From positions 1-42,828 of IMG/VR virus record IMGVR_UViG_3300037427_000637: DNA of 42,828 nt. One strand, 5' to 3'. The number at the start of each line of letters is the position of its first letter. The stretch's first letter is position 1. Source of the stretch: a virus. The notes under the pieces were generated by a model, which was not told the origin of the DNA, did not search any database, and saw only the letters and a program-made list of their open reading frames with translations. Shown one piece after another: positions 33,642-41,796 of the stretch. Position numbers and translations under genes: made by a program.

Positions 33642-34612
33642 TGTCTTTCCGTATAGGTAACCTTCAAACACTGAATTACGAAAGTCGGTTAGATGATATG
33701 ACCGATGAAGGACATTTGCGTCCTTTTTATGATACAACTAGAGTTCGTAAATCACAATATGAAACCACACCTATAATAAGGATTACACCTGTTGGTGGAA
33801 GTCCTACTGATTATGATCTTACTAATGGTCCTCAAACATTAGGATTAGGAGAATATACTATTCAATTGATTGGAAATTCTACTGCTGTAAAGACTTTAGA
33901 ATTAGAAGCTTGGGGTGCTGGAGGAGGTGGTGGTTCTGAGACTAATGGAGTAGGTGGTGCAGGTGGATATGTAAGTGGTAAATATCAAATAACAGTTGGA
34001 GATCTGTTACACATATGTGTTGGTGGAGGTGGAGATGCCCGTTCCAATGCTGGTGTTACTGCTGGTGAGTGCGGTGGTGCTCTTGGTGGATTAAATGGTG
34101 CTAAGTATGGTGGTTGTGGTGGTGGATTCTCAGGAATTTTCCGTAATTCTGCTACTCAAGTAAATGCACTTTTAATTGCTGCTGGTGGTGGAGGTGCTGG
34201 TGCTGATCAAATAGGTGGTGCTGGTGGTGCTCTTAACGGACAAATAGGTCAACTCTTTGATCAAAGAGGTGGTGGTGGAGGTAGTCAAACCGCAGGTGGT
34301 TTTGCTGGTTTCACTGATTCATTAGATGGTGCTTCCCTTTCAGGTGGTAGAGCAGGTATGCTGCTTCTTTATCCTGGTGGTGGCGGTGGTGCAGGCTACT
34401 ACGGAGGTGGTGGCGGTGGTTCAGGAGATACCAATGGCCACGGTGGTGGTGGAGGATCTTCTTATATCGATCAAACAAGAATAGAAGCTGGATCAACTCT
34501 GGGTGGAACTGATGAAGTTCCAGGAAATAATGCTGATCCAAGCAGGGGTGTCGCTGGAAATGGCGGTGCTTACAATGCTTCTGGAGCAGATGGCAAGTTC
34601 ATCATTACATAA
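33641..34612 (+). CDS. glycine-rich putative receptor-binding adhesin
   Basis: The 323-residue protein has a short N-terminal region (1-88) followed by AWGAGGGGGSE (90-100) and many glycine runs: 106-109, 128-131, 182-185, 210-214, 246-250, 255-260 and 268-272. Hydrophobic or polar connectors separate them (LLIAAGGGGAG, LLLYPGGGGGAGYYGG). The pattern resembles Gly_rich (ALK/LTK-type) domains and the polyglycine helix bundles of T-even gp38 adhesins, in which loops between helices contact the receptor. Three cysteines (126, 144, 159) are present. It lies among fibre genes and is translationally coupled to the small β-rich protein. A host-recognition role is inference from composition and position. 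Confidence 0.6.
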   Translation: MSFRIGNLQTLNYESRLDDMTDEGHLRPFYDTTRVRKSQYETTPIIRITPVGGSPTDYDLTNGPQTLGLGEYTIQLIGNSTAVKTLELEAWGAGGGGGSETNGVGGAGGYVSGKYQITVGDLLHICVGGGGDARSNAGVTAGECGGALGGLNGAKYGGCGGGFSGIFRNSATQVNALLIAAGGGGAGADQIGGAGGALNGQIGQLFDQRGGGGGSQTAGGFAGFTDSLDGASLSGGRAGMLLLYPGGGGGAGYYGGGGGGSGDTNGHGGGGGSSYIDQTRIEAGSTLGGTDEVPGNNADPSRGVAGNGGAYNASGADGKFIIT

Positions 34613-34618
34613 TAAATA
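34611..34618 (+). promoter_or_regulatory. late promoter AATAAATA, very close to the next start
   Basis: AATAAATA fits NATAAATA and overlaps the TAA at 34610-34612. The ATG at 34630 is only 12 bases from its end, which would leave a leader of about 5-7 bases and no room for a Shine-Dalgarno site. Confidence 0.55.
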
Positions 34619-34629
34619 ACTAAAAAGCA

Positions 34630-35805
34630 ATGGCGTATCTAGGCGTAACACCAAAAATAGGTAACATCCGAAAACTGGATGATATTGCAGCACAGTTCAA
34701 CGGTGTTGCGGTAACGTTTAACCTACGTGTTGGTGGACAGGTAATATATCCTGGATCTCCATTGCAGATGCTTATATCACTTGGTGGTGTAATGCAGGAA
34801 GCAAACGTTGCTTTCCAAATCAATAATGATACATTAACATTCTCTGATCCTCCTAATCCAGGTATCGATTTTTATGGGTTAGTTATTGGAGATACATTAG
34901 ATGTTGGAGAACCTTCTGATGGAAGTGTTAATCCAATTAAATTAAATCAAGGTGCCACCTTTACTATGGGTGGACTGGAAGTAAATGGTGATGTAAACTT
35001 AGATAGCACAACACTTGTAGTTGATAAAATTAATCATTATATAGGACTAGGAACTGCAAACCCAACTGCTCGTTTACACGTTTCAGCTGGTGACATATAT
35101 CTAGATTCTGGTAGATATGTTGATTTTGGATTAGGTGCTACTAGATCTAATATTAAAGGAAGTAATAATTTATTGGTATTAAGAGGTCAAAATAATGATC
35201 TTAAAGGATCTATACAGTGTGGAACAACTGATGTTATAGTTAATGATACATTGACGTTTGATGATAGTAGTGCTTCTCAATCTTTAATTAAAACATCTTC
35301 AACAGCAATTCATCTAGAAGCAAATTATAGTGTTGCTGCTACTCCTCAGATTACGGTTGATGATAGTTTAATTACATTAGCAAGAAATACTAGTGTCACT
35401 GGTACTTTATCAACTACAGGAGATATATCAACTCCTTCAGTAATTAAGATAGGTACAACAAATAATACAGACCACATTAATATTACTGATAAGACTGGTA
35501 TTAGTGCTGGAACATTAACCACAACATCTGGAACAGAAGTATTTGATACTCTAATTGCTGGTAATGTACGTGGAGCAAACTATACGGTCTATGCATCACA
35601 CGGTGGACACGTATCAACCAGTCAAGTTATTATCACTCACGATGGAACAGATGCATTCGTAACGATGTTTGGAGATATTCACTCAAACCCTGGAGTCGCA
35701 GTAGCAACTTTTAGTGCTGCAATCAATGGATCTAATTTAGAATTAAGTGCAACTGGCACTATAGGTACCTTTATTCAGTTCACAAGAACAACAATGAATG
35801 TCTAA
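34630..35805 (+). CDS. tail-fibre-like protein combining two shared end domains
   Basis: The 391-residue protein begins MAYLGVTPKIGNIRKLDDIA, then AQFNGVAVTFNLRVGG and LISLGGVMQEANVAFQ, matching the N-terminus of the protein at 31875. Its last ~95 residues (TSQVIITHDGTDAFVTMFGD, then a FSAAINGSNLEL strand) match the C-terminal domain of the protein at 29001. Between them is a β-helix-like stretch with LEVNGDVNLD-type strands and a GLGTANPTARLHVSAGDIYL segment typical of phage fibres. It looks like a chimera of a docking module and a distal module. No clear Shine-Dalgarno precedes the start. Confidence 0.72.
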   Translation: MAYLGVTPKIGNIRKLDDIAAQFNGVAVTFNLRVGGQVIYPGSPLQMLISLGGVMQEANVAFQINNDTLTFSDPPNPGIDFYGLVIGDTLDVGEPSDGSVNPIKLNQGATFTMGGLEVNGDVNLDSTTLVVDKINHYIGLGTANPTARLHVSAGDIYLDSGRYVDFGLGATRSNIKGSNNLLVLRGQNNDLKGSIQCGTTDVIVNDTLTFDDSSASQSLIKTSSTAIHLEANYSVAATPQITVDDSLITLARNTSVTGTLSTTGDISTPSVIKIGTTNNTDHINITDKTGISAGTLTTTSGTEVFDTLIAGNVRGANYTVYASHGGHVSTSQVIITHDGTDAFVTMFGDIHSNPGVAVATFSAAINGSNLELSATGTIGTFIQFTRTTMNV

Positions 35806-35808
35806 TTG

Positions 35809-35816
35809 TATAAATA
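35809..35816 (+). promoter_or_regulatory. late promoter TATAAATA
   Basis: Perfect TATAAATA just after the stop at 35805. The next ATG is 50 bases downstream, giving the longest leader in this block. Confidence 0.8.
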
Positions 35817-35833
35817 ACTGAAGTAAAACCTAT

Positions 35834-35845
35834 ATCGATATCGAT
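35834..35845 (+). promoter_or_regulatory. 12-bp perfect palindrome in the leader, followed by a G-rich ribosome-binding region
   Basis: ATCGATATCGAT is a perfect palindrome within the 5' leader. It is followed by GGGGGGAAAGGG at 35847-35858, the likely ribosome-binding region for the ATG at 35866. A regulatory or structural role is a guess. Confidence 0.35.
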
Positions 35846-35865
35846 CGGGGGGAAAGGGAACCACG

Positions 35866-36093
35866 ATGGCAACCTCAAATGTCAATTTTAATGCCAAGAA
35901 CGGACTATCTGTTTCTGGTACAGAAGTACTTGATGGATCAAGGAACCTAAGAAACGTCGCAACTGGAAACGTAGTTGGCGACTTAGACATCGGTGGAGAT
36001 GTCAACTTGACAGGTACTGCTAAGACCCTAAAGATAGGTGGTGTGGGCATAACTTCAAGTATTGCAGCTCTCTCAATTGCCTTGGGCGGTTGA
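35866..36093 (+). CDS. small fibre-like protein in its own transcription unit
   Basis: The 75-residue protein (ATSNVNFNAKNGLSVSGTEV, later GDLDIGGDVNLTGTAKTLKI) has the strand pattern of short segments found in phage tail fibre proteins, ending in an Ala/Ile-rich tail (SSIAALSIALGG). A perfect late promoter lies upstream and a strong terminator covers its stop codon, so it should be made from a monocistronic message. That suggests a need for many copies, for example a small fibre or baseplate decoration protein. Alternatively it is the remnant of a longer fibre gene that lost its distal part. No stop-disrupted continuation is visible downstream. Confidence 0.65.
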   Translation: MATSNVNFNAKNGLSVSGTEVLDGSRNLRNVATGNVVGDLDIGGDVNLTGTAKTLKIGGVGITSSIAALSIALGG

Positions 36094-36105
36094 GAATTTT
36101 TTATT
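36071..36105 (+). terminator. intrinsic terminator overlapping the stop of the 75-residue gene
   Basis: TCTCAATTGCC (36071-36081) pairs with GGCGGTTGAGA (36085-36095) over 11 positions, including two G-T pairs, around a TTG loop. ATTTTTTATT follows. The stop codon (36091-36093) lies inside the 3' arm. Confidence 0.8.
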
Positions 36106-36135
36106 ATATGTGCATAAACTAAACTCAGGGACACA

Positions 36136-39100
36136 ATGGCAAAAAAACTAGTCAGTGACTATATTTTTACACCTTATGATCCATCTTCGCTGACGGGTGG
36201 AACGGTAGAAATTAAGGATAATATTGCAGGTGAGAGAATTCTACTCATCACGAATATTACCGATAACGAAATTCTTTATAACTTCTCAGACCCAACTAAG
36301 GGATTCACACCAACTGCTTCTACTACTGGTTGTGATTATAATACTATATCTGAAACTACTGTTATCACGCTTGCTGCTGATACCAGTACAATGTCAAATA
36401 CTGACAAGTTACAGGTATTTGTAGAATCGGAAGCAGCAACGTTTGAACCGTCTGAGACACTAATTGACCCAGTGTCGAAACTCAGAGTTTCAAACCCTGA
36501 AACGATGATTGACACCGACTTTGAGTACGGGCCACAGGCAACTAAGTGGGAAACTCTACAGTTGGTTAACAACATTCCTTCTACTTATTCTGCTACATCG
36601 GACACAACAATTCCGTTTATCGACAAAGTTGAGATTCAGGCTAGCTCGGATACAGTAACAGTAACAACGACATATGAGCACAGTTTAACTTCTGGTGTCC
36701 CTATTGTTGTATCTGGTCTTGCAGTAACAACTGCTGAAGGTTCTTACCTTATTCAGTCTGTTCCAACTGCTACAACATTTACATATAAGGCACGTGCTAC
36801 TCAGTCTGTAACAGCAGACGTTTCTGGTTCATATACAAGTATTATTCCAGGTCTATTTTATGAAGGGTCTGCCATTGCTCTTCAGACATCTAAAGGTATT
36901 GTTGCCGACACATTTGAATATGATGTCTCTGTTTTAAACCAGGGTGGTCAAAACTATTTTGCACTTGATGGAACCACTCAAGGAACTACAGTATTTACCG
37001 TTAATAAAAACGGTATGTACATTTTCAAATTGGATGATTCATCTAACATAGGTCACCCATTTAGATTAAGTACAACTGCTGATGGTATCCACGGTGGTGG
37101 TGTTGCATATACTGATGGTGTTTACGTTAACGGTACTGAAGGTACTACTGATGCTTATGTTCGTATCTACGTTACCGACAACACTCCTGCTACTCTATAC
37201 GCATATGATGCACAGGCAGGTAATACTGGTGTTGGTTTTGAATGTTCATTCACACCTGCAACAACTTCTAAAGTTGTTCTTTCAACTCAATATGAGAATG
37301 GTTTCGCTAACGGTACTGCATTGTATTTCGTTAATACCATTTCTCCCAAGATTCTTTCAGTTACAAACACAACTGCAACTGCATCAGATGGTAGAGCTGT
37401 AATTGACTATGAAAATACGTCATCATCAACTATCAACCCTGATATGTCGGAGTTCCAGCCATATGACCATAAACCAACTGGTCTTTGGACAGTTAATGAT
37501 GCTGATGTTGATTACACTAATCACACAGTTACCTTAACAGGTACTAATGCTCAAAGCTTCCGTTCTAGGTATTGCCTACTGTATTATCCTAACGCAGGTG
37601 ACTACTGTATTGAGAACCTACAGCGTAATGGTGTATACCACACACGTGTTGAGTCAACATCATCTGCTAATGGTGGTACTGCTGTTGTTAAACTATCTAA
37701 TGCTTACTTCCAAGCATCTAGTGGTGGTAACCCAGGAAGTCACGGTATAATTAATTTAGCAAATGATAGTAGTTCATTACAAGGAACTCCTGCTACTTAT
37801 AACTACGGTAAGCATAACTTTGCTTTAGTGCATAGGTATACTTCAGATTATAAGAGTTGGACGAACTACTATTGGAGATATAGATGGTCTTGTTGGTCAC
37901 ACGGTACCACACACTCAGGACGTGATTTCGAGGAAATTAATAGTAACTATGGATTGTCTCAATCCTATTGGAATAGGGCATACTTCTTAACAATGAACCG
38001 TCGTCAGTATAATGGTTCAGGAAACTTAAATAACTCTAATTATGATGGAAGATTCTACAACCCTTGGTCTAGAGGTACAAGCTCTGTGTGGGGATGGAAT
38101 GGTGGTTGGAACTATGATGACTACTTACCTGAGGGTCCAACAACTCTAACTAACGGTGACTTCAACCCACTATACGATAGAAATACATATCGTTCAAATA
38201 GATATCGTTACAACTATTCATTGAATGGTGGTGATGGATTCCATTACAGATATGGATATGACTGGTGGAACTCATACTACATTGGTCACGGTGATTGGGT
38301 ATGGGGTCACAACCAAGATTACTATGGTAACGCATATATTATGCTTGTACAAGATCGTTCATCTGACGATGATACTTTCTATGTTGAAGACCACGGTGCT
38401 ACAACTAACGACCAAGTTGCTATTACTAAGACAGCTGGTAATGATCCACGTTACTACAGTAGTGAGTCCAACATTGCATCCCTTAGTTTACCTGCTACAG
38501 TATACGTAGAGAAAGTTGACGATAATAGATTCAGAATTAAGGCAAGCACAGGATCATCTCCTTATAGACTTCTAGATGCTAGAGGTACATATGGTATGAC
38601 TGGTATATTCCAGAACCCAACAAGAGATACGATCTTCTATTCAAACCATAACTTATCTACAGGAGAAAGAGTATTCTATTCTACTGCTGGTACAGCAATT
38701 GGTAACTTAACACCTAACCAATCATACTATGTCAGAGTTGTTAGCAACGATAGATTCGTTCTTGGAAACTCGACTGGATTCTCATATCCTGGCGGTCAAA
38801 ATGACCTTACATCTGCTGGATCGGGAACACAAGTCTTTGAAAACCAGACTGCATCTTTCGGTACGACTGACGGTGCTTACAATGTATCTCAGGTCAAGAG
38901 TGAAACTCAACTCGTTGTTGACGTACCATTCCAAGTCGTTCCTTCAACTAAGACATTCGATGCACGTGCAACTGGATCAGGTGGTGTCGTTAATACGACT
39001 ACTATGACCCTGACCATTCCAAATCACTTTATGAGGACTGGACAGCGTGTAATCTATCAAGATGCTGGTGGTACAACCATTGGTGGATTGACAGATAACA

Positions 39101-41514
39101 GAGACTACTTTGTTATCGTGGTTGACCAAGACACTCTCAAGTTAGCAGAAACTACTGCACTCGCAGTCGCTGGTACTAACGTTACATTAACTGGTGGTGG
39201 TTCACAAACACCTGCACAGAAATTGATCCATACTAATATGGATGGTCAGGTTGTAGGATCTGGTACTATCGCAGTTACAACTGGTTCACGTGTTGCTGCT
39301 GGTACTGATACTAACTTCACACGTTACTACAAACCTGGAGATACATTCAGATTTGTAGATAACGATTCTACTGGTACATTTAATATCATTGAGACAACCA
39401 TTTCTGCCATTAAGGATGATACTCAACTCCTAATGGAAGATGCTGCAACCTTTACAACAGGTGGTGGTAACTCTGCTGGTAACACTGAGTACTTCATCGA
39501 TACTGCGATTTATGTACGTCCAGATGGATACTTCCTACACAGACCGTTTGACGGTGGTATGGAAATTGGAACCAGTAAGTCACCCGATGGTCAAATTTGC
39601 AGACAGACACGTAGATACTTCCGTTACCAGTCAGGTAAAGGTATACAGGTATCTCTCGCTATTAACTTCTGCCCTAAGAACCCTGCAATTCGTGCTTGGT
39701 ACTCACCATATGTTGATGGTAGTGTCGTACATCGTGTATGGGTACAAACTAAGTTACCTCATAACTTAGAAGTTGGTACTAACTGTAAGTTTGTAGATGC
39801 AACTGACAACTCATATAATGGAGCATTTAGTGTCGGATTTGTATATAATGCATTCACATTCAGTTATAACTTAGATTCAGCACCAACAGCTTCAGCCGCT
39901 GGTGGATTCATCGGATATCACGTACTCAACTGGTCTAACTCTGCTGTACGTGCTGGAATGTATGACTTCCAGAATGGTATGTACTTCGAGTATGATGGTA
40001 GTATTCTACACGCCGTTCGCCGTAGTTCCACTACTCAGTTAACAGGTCGTGTATCTGTTGCTAAGAATAGTAACCAGGTTTATGGTTCTGATACATCATT
40101 CTTATCACAGTTATCTAATGGAGAATACATCGTTATTCGTGGACAGTCACATAAGGTGATTCGTGTTGTTAACAACAACGCATTGATCATTCAGCCTCAG
40201 TACAAGGGTATCACTGCTGAAAACATTATTCTAACTAAGACAGTTGACACCAGAGCTCCTCAAGGTGCTTGGAACGTAGACAACTGCGATGGTGCTGGTA
40301 AGTCTGGATTCGTTCTGGATATTACTAAGATCCAGATGGCGTATATGGATTACTCTTGGTATGGTGCTGGTAAGATTCGCTTCGGATTCAAGGATCAGAA
40401 CGGACACGTCAAGTACGTACACGAGTTCAAGCACAACAACCGCCTAACAGAGGCATACTTCAGATCAGGTAACTTACCTGCTCGTTACGAGATTCAGAAC
40501 ACTGGAATTCCAACTTACATTCCAAGTCTGTTCCACTGGGGTACTTCTATTATCACAGACGGTCGTTTCGACTCTGACAAAGCATATCTCTTCACAGCGT
40601 CTGGAAACTTGCTTAAGTTTACCAACGAAGTGTCACAGAGTTCCTCAACTAATCAGAACTCTCAAATTAAGAGACAGTATGATGTTGGTGAAGGTTGGTC
40701 TAGAAACCAAAGATTCTATGTCAGATTGTTCTTTAACACTAACCAGGCTAGTGTTCTTACACAGGGTTCAACGGTTTATAATAGTTCCGTTGCTAATGGT
40801 TGGTTCGTGGATGGACGTTCTATCTACAGATCAAGAACCTCAGGTGGTAACCTAGAAGTTGACTTCCTATACGTTGACAGTAACGGTAACACTACCTTCC
40901 AGTGGAACCAAGGTACAAACATTATAAACACAGCATTAGGCAACCCTGCTGTTCCGAATGGATCAACAATGAGTGTTGGTGCTATTGCTGGTACAGACAA
41001 TACCGTTCCTTCTCAGATACCTCTTGTATCAATTAGACTGTCACCTTCTGTTGACTCGTCTCTATCTGGTACACTAGGTGAACGTGAAATTATCAACCGA
41101 ATGCAGTTACAACTTAACTCTCTCGACATTGTTAACACACACGAGTGCGAAGTAAAACTAATTCTAAACCCATCACTATCAACTGACTCCTTCTTGGATG
41201 TGGCACCTCCGTCACTATCTCAGTTGATTAAGCACACGAATGATGACACCTACGCAGGTGGACTTGAGATCTTCTCCTTCCGTGCTGCTGGTGGTTCTAC
41301 AGACAACAGTGGTAACCGACTAACTGGTGCTACGTCCTACGACATTAGTTCGATCATTGAGATGGGTAACTCCATACTTGGTGGTGACGGAATCTTCCCG
41401 AACGGACCTGACCTTCTAACTGTTACCGCAGAACCTGTTGACCTTACGGGTGTTAACAACTCTAACCCATTCACCTGTACAGGTCGTATTTCTTGGAGTG
41501 AGTCTCAGGCATAA
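36136..41514 (+). CDS. large virion structural protein (1792 residues) with an aromatic-rich region
   Basis: The N-terminus (MAKKLVSDYIFTPYDPSSLT) and the later DGMYFEYDG-like region (FQNGMYFEYDGSILHAVRRS), AWNVDNCDGAGKSGFVLDIT, YSWYGAGKIRFGF and RSGNLPARYE are features I recognise from large marine T4-like structural proteins of unknown exact role. Near 290-367 is a cupredoxin-like stretch (GHPFRLSTTADGIHGGG). Residues 575-743 are extremely rich in Trp and Tyr. Two related modules (VGSGTIAVTTGSRVAAGTDT and GRVSVAKNSNQVYGSDTSFL) lie near 1040 and 1302. A strong terminator follows. No perfect late motif precedes it; CATAAACT at 36113 is the nearest. It is probably a tail-surface or fibre component. 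Confidence 0.72.
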   Translation: MAKKLVSDYIFTPYDPSSLTGGTVEIKDNIAGERILLITNITDNEILYNFSDPTKGFTPTASTTGCDYNTISETTVITLAADTSTMSNTDKLQVFVESEAATFEPSETLIDPVSKLRVSNPETMIDTDFEYGPQATKWETLQLVNNIPSTYSATSDTTIPFIDKVEIQASSDTVTVTTTYEHSLTSGVPIVVSGLAVTTAEGSYLIQSVPTATTFTYKARATQSVTADVSGSYTSIIPGLFYEGSAIALQTSKGIVADTFEYDVSVLNQGGQNYFALDGTTQGTTVFTVNKNGMYIFKLDDSSNIGHPFRLSTTADGIHGGGVAYTDGVYVNGTEGTTDAYVRIYVTDNTPATLYAYDAQAGNTGVGFECSFTPATTSKVVLSTQYENGFANGTALYFVNTISPKILSVTNTTATASDGRAVIDYENTSSSTINPDMSEFQPYDHKPTGLWTVNDADVDYTNHTVTLTGTNAQSFRSRYCLLYYPNAGDYCIENLQRNGVYHTRVESTSSANGGTAVVKLSNAYFQASSGGNPGSHGIINLANDSSSLQGTPATYNYGKHNFALVHRYTSDYKSWTNYYWRYRWSCWSHGTTHSGRDFEEINSNYGLSQSYWNRAYFLTMNRRQYNGSGNLNNSNYDGRFYNPWSRGTSSVWGWNGGWNYDDYLPEGPTTLTNGDFNPLYDRNTYRSNRYRYNYSLNGGDGFHYRYGYDWWNSYYIGHGDWVWGHNQDYYGNAYIMLVQDRSSDDDTFYVEDHGATTNDQVAITKTAGNDPRYYSSESNIASLSLPATVYVEKVDDNRFRIKASTGSSPYRLLDARGTYGMTGIFQNPTRDTIFYSNHNLSTGERVFYSTAGTAIGNLTPNQSYYVRVVSNDRFVLGNSTGFSYPGGQNDLTSAGSGTQVFENQTASFGTTDGAYNVSQVKSETQLVVDVPFQVVPSTKTFDARATGSGGVVNTTTMTLTIPNHFMRTGQRVIYQDAGGTTIGGLTDNRDYFVIVVDQDTLKLAETTALAVAGTNVTLTGGGSQTPAQKLIHTNMDGQVVGSGTIAVTTGSRVAAGTDTNFTRYYKPGDTFRFVDNDSTGTFNIIETTISAIKDDTQLLMEDAATFTTGGGNSAGNTEYFIDTAIYVRPDGYFLHRPFDGGMEIGTSKSPDGQICRQTRRYFRYQSGKGIQVSLAINFCPKNPAIRAWYSPYVDGSVVHRVWVQTKLPHNLEVGTNCKFVDATDNSYNGAFSVGFVYNAFTFSYNLDSAPTASAAGGFIGYHVLNWSNSAVRAGMYDFQNGMYFEYDGSILHAVRRSSTTQLTGRVSVAKNSNQVYGSDTSFLSQLSNGEYIVIRGQSHKVIRVVNNNALIIQPQYKGITAENIILTKTVDTRAPQGAWNVDNCDGAGKSGFVLDITKIQMAYMDYSWYGAGKIRFGFKDQNGHVKYVHEFKHNNRLTEAYFRSGNLPARYEIQNTGIPTYIPSLFHWGTSIITDGRFDSDKAYLFTASGNLLKFTNEVSQSSSTNQNSQIKRQYDVGEGWSRNQRFYVRLFFNTNQASVLTQGSTVYNSSVANGWFVDGRSIYRSRTSGGNLEVDFLYVDSNGNTTFQWNQGTNIINTALGNPAVPNGSTMSVGAIAGTDNTVPSQIPLVSIRLSPSVDSSLSGTLGEREIINRMQLQLNSLDIVNTHECEVKLILNPSLSTDSFLDVAPPSLSQLIKHTNDDTYAGGLEIFSFRAAGGSTDNSGNRLTGATSYDISSIIEMGNSILGGDGIFPNGPDLLTVTAEPVDLTGVNNSNPFTCTGRISWSESQA

Positions 41515-41516
41515 TC

Positions 41517-41545
41517 TTGACACTCTGATAAATATATCATATAAT
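41517..41545 (+). promoter_or_regulatory. perfect host-type (sigma-70) promoter TTGACA-N17-TATAAT
   Basis: TTGACA at 41517-41522 and TATAAT at 41540-41545 are separated by exactly 17 bases. Transcription should start near 41552, inside the adjacent terminator hairpin. It would drive the coiled-coil protein, the ParB-like protein and possibly gene 13. Confidence 0.75.
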
Positions 41546-41572
41546 AAGGGGGTTATAACAACCCCCTTTTTT
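41546..41572 (+). terminator. strong intrinsic terminator after the 1792-residue gene
   Basis: AAGGGGGTT (41546-41554) pairs perfectly with AACCCCCTT (41560-41568) around ATAAC, followed by a run of T to 41572. Confidence 0.9.
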
Positions 41573-41583
41573 ATTCATCGATT

Positions 41584-41796
41584 ATGGCCAATATGAATAC
41601 CGACGAATTAATCGTTAATTTTTCCACTCAGATGAAAGATCTTATGAAAGAGATCGCTGAGATGGAACAGAAATTAAATACTGCTAAAGAACGATACCTT
41701 AAACTACAGGGTGCAGTTGAAGCATTAAACATTGTTAAAGATCAGGCTGCTCCTGAAGATGAGCCAGTAGAAAGAGAACTTCTTAACGAGAGTTGA
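41584..41796 (+). CDS. small coiled-coil protein of unknown function
   Basis: The 70-residue protein is dominated by one long heptad-patterned helix (residues about 14-52: TQMKDLMKEIAEMEQKLNTA and onward) and ends in an acidic tail (PEDEPVERELLNES). It should oligomerise through the coiled coil. It is the first gene after the terminator and promoter at 41517-41572. Its TGA overlaps the TTG start of the next gene (TTGA at 41793-41796), suggesting coupling. I do not recognise a family. A scaffold or chaperone role near neck genes is possible but unsupported. Confidence 0.7.
   Translation: MANMNTDELIVNFSTQMKDLMKEIAEMEQKLNTAKERYLKLQGAVEALNIVKDQAAPEDEPVERELLNES

Noticed and set aside
41527-41534. 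GATAAATA as a late promoter for the genes after 41584
   Set aside because: It fits NATAAATA, but a transcript from it would carry the complete terminator hairpin at 41546-41572. It lies in the spacer of the perfect sigma-70 promoter and is probably coincidental, though not excluded.
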